From: Haplomitrium mnioides
Lineage: Eukaryota > Marchantiophyta > Haplomitriopsida > Calobryales
Reading direction: 5' to 3'
DNA length: 22,517 nt
Assembly: GCA_049999725.1 (NCBI GenBank)
Contig: JBNGIS010016174.1
Coordinates: forward strand, 1 to 22,517
Shown: positions 21,601-22,517 of the stretch, piece by piece
Numbering within the stretch: position 1 is the stretch's first letter
How the letters are laid out: each line of letters opens with the position of its first letter
Notes under the pieces: model-generated
Database searches by the model: none
The model's input: the letters and a program-made list of their open reading frames with translations, nothing else
What the model was told of the DNA's origin: nothing
Translations under genes and position numbers: made by a program

Positions 21601-21728
21601 GCAAAAAACTTGGTGGTGATGGCTCGTCTCTGTCTCTCGCGCAACTTAGTCTTTTTCTTCTCGCTAGCACTAAGTATTGCCATATCTCGATCTCTGTCCT
21701 GGTAATCCTTGCCTTGGTTGCTGCCTCC
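21592..21728 (-). pseudogene. BZR1/BES1-type DNA-binding domain fragment (BAM7/8-like)
   Basis: The frame reads GGSNQGKDYQDRDRDMAILS, then ASEKKKTKLRERQRRAITTK and FFAGLRKH. The KLRERQRRAIT.(K/R)(I/F).AGLRKHG pattern is the basic N-terminal part of the plant BZR1/BES1 domain, which binds E-box/BRRE or G-box-like DNA. The E-K-x-K-T-K-L-R-E-R lead-in is closest, from memory, to the beta-amylase-like factors BAM7/BAM8 rather than BZR1 itself. After GLRKH the expected ADIN..L..L..EAGW...DGTTYR half is missing and the sequence switches to LARP6-like. An ATG at 21683 opens a 78-codon frame, but its second half is out-of-frame LARP6 sequence. This is a broken capture, not a working transcription factor. 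Confidence 0.72.
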
Positions 21729-21845
21729 TTATTCCTTTTCGTAGAACCTGGCCAACTCCAAGAAATTACAGCATAGCAGGAAAAAAACGCAGGCCTCCTC
21801 TTCCCCCGAAGACACTCAGGTCTGAAGTTCTTGGTTGTCACAATT
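21729..21845 (-). other. Unassigned spacer between helicase and BZR1-type fragments
   Basis: These 117 bp have no recognised homology. One minus-strand frame is open through it (ending near ...FFSCYAVISWSWPGSTKRNK), and seven As lie near 21783 on the plus strand. It could be intron remnant, a further small capture, or filler DNA from end joining. Confidence 0.4.
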
Positions 21846-22250
21846 GCATCTCCTGATATTTTCGTTGAAGGCATGGCCTAATTCTAGCTCTGCAAAAATG
21901 TTGACAGGAGGAGGCACATTTTCTCCACTAGTCTCAATAGGAATGTCTTCATAAGCGTCAAAATTAATACCAGTGTTCTCTTGATCGAAAAGCGCCGCAT
22001 CCGCTGCCTCGCTCTCGGCCAAAGGATTTACTTCCCTCTCTCTTCCCCAACCACTTGCAGCTTCACCTCCACCGCCTTGCCAAACGTTTGTTCCTGAACG
22101 AGTGTTGGTCGAACGCCCTGTTGCGGCTAAACCACCCGGAGCTCCCCGAGCACCAGAAATTCGACGCGCAGGAGGAGGAGCGGAAACGGGAGCGGCACTG
22201 GCACTCAAAACTCCAGCGGCCCCGGTAGCTGTCTTCACACCACTCACGGT
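21846..22250 (-). pseudogene. DEAD-box RNA helicase N-terminal fragment (RH37/RH52/RH11-like, DDX3/Ded1 group)
   Basis: The intact family are ATP-dependent RNA helicases acting in translation initiation and RNA remodelling. The open frame shows an Ala/Pro/Gly-rich stretch (SASAAPVSAPPPARR), then GWGREREVNP, QENTGINFDAYEDIPIETSG, and VPPPVNIFAELELG followed by NENIRRC. The ENTGINFDAYEDIP.ETSG block and the PPPV..FAE.(D/E)LG...N.NIRRC block are hallmarks of plant DDX3-like helicases just before the Q motif. Similarity stops after NIRRC, exactly where KYV.PTPVQ should follow. The frame then ends within nine codons (stop at 21816). No ATG exists anywhere in the frame: upstream it opens after a TGA, and the first usable codon near 22247 is GTG. 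All helicase motifs are absent. It is an internal piece of an N-terminal exon, not a gene start. Confidence 0.85.
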
Positions 22251-22517
22251 TTGTAATGGTCACTAACTTTAGTAAGCACAAACTAAAAATGGAGACAACT
22301 AGATCTAGAAAGCTATCACTAAGTTAGAGTGTTAAAAAGCGAGTGCTATTATAGAGAGAGTGATACGTGGCAAGAGGAGAGAAAGTCAATGAATTAAAGT
22401 GAAGGAAAGGCTACTTTAGAAGAGGATAAGGACACATGGCAAGCGGAGGATTAAAGCAAATAGAAGGTTCTAAGATAAGGACACGTGGCAGAAGAAGAAC
22501 TAAAGAGAAATGGAAGG
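22251..22517 (-). promoter_or_regulatory. Possible promoter-like region with three G-box/ABRE-like repeats
   Basis: On the plus strand, diverged repeats contain ATACGTGGCAAG (around 22364), ACACATGGCAAG (around 22434) and ACACGTGGCAG (around 22481). The last two share GATAAGGACAC in front and an A/G-rich tail, at 49-bp spacing. On the minus strand they read GCCACGTGTCCTTATC-like, meaning G-box/ABRE cores next to I-box-like GATAAG. A TATA-like CTCTCTATAATAGC follows toward the mosaic (plus 22346-22359). This could drive minus-strand transcription across the mosaic, but it may equally be a subterminal repeat of a transposon. There is no gene here. Confidence 0.4.

Larger units (their letters stand above)
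20249..22517 (-). mobile_element. Putative gene-capturing transposon interior (Helitron or Pack-MULE-like mosaic)
   Basis: Parts of at least four unrelated plant genes lie within 1.25 kb, all sense on the minus strand. All are partial and are joined with gaps of no more than about 120 bp. Multi-gene same-strand capture of this kind is characteristic of Helitrons and is also seen in Pack-MULEs. I found no convincing CTRR-plus-hairpin Helitron end, no terminal inverted repeats and no target duplication, and the right end lies beyond the window. A series of separate retrocopies or ectopic repair joins is the alternative. Confidence 0.5.

Overview
The window looks like nuclear DNA of a land plant. 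The evidence is fragments of plant-type nuclear genes (a plant DEAD-box helicase N-terminus, a BZR1-type domain, a LARP6-type La motif and UPF1) and a short LTR retroelement primed by tRNA-Asp. A long tandem array points to a repeat-rich genome; I cannot name the species. There is no intact protein-coding gene and no bacterial-style gene organisation.

Region 1 (1-18430) is one uninterrupted satellite-like array of about 215 diverged monomers, broken only by a 10-N assembly gap at 16638-16647. Monomers come in three lengths, about 89, 82 and 76 bp, which differ by loss of short internal GATAATAG-type pieces. Most carry the palindrome AGCATGCT, and they are organised into higher-order duplications. 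The clearest are a tandem 848-bp pair (9395-11090) and a 589-bp pair (13861-15030), with longer-range copies at offsets of 843, 1280 and 5196 bp. I see no gene in the array.

Region 2 (18431-20248) is a 1.8-kb non-coding LTR retroelement on the minus strand. It has LTRs at 18431-18757 and 19917-20248, and a tRNA-Asp-type primer binding site at 19901-19915 next to the right-hand (5') LTR. The satellite array stops exactly at the left LTR edge and does not resume on the right. No target-site duplication is visible, so the element sits at a rearranged or recombinant junction.

Region 3 (20249-22517) is the most interesting part. It is a mosaic of broken pieces of four unrelated plant genes, all in the same (minus) orientation and nearly end to end. 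In minus-strand order they are a DEAD-box RNA helicase N-terminal piece (RH37/52/11-like), a BZR1/BES1-type DNA-binding domain piece (BAM7/8-like), a LARP6-type PAM2-like plus La-motif piece, and two UPF1 helicase pieces fused across a large internal deletion. This is the pattern expected of a gene-capturing transposon (Helitron or Pack-MULE), although no terminus of such an element was identified. The far right end (22251-22517) carries three diverged repeats with ACGTGG/ACATGG cores and a TATA-like motif in the right orientation to transcribe the mosaic.
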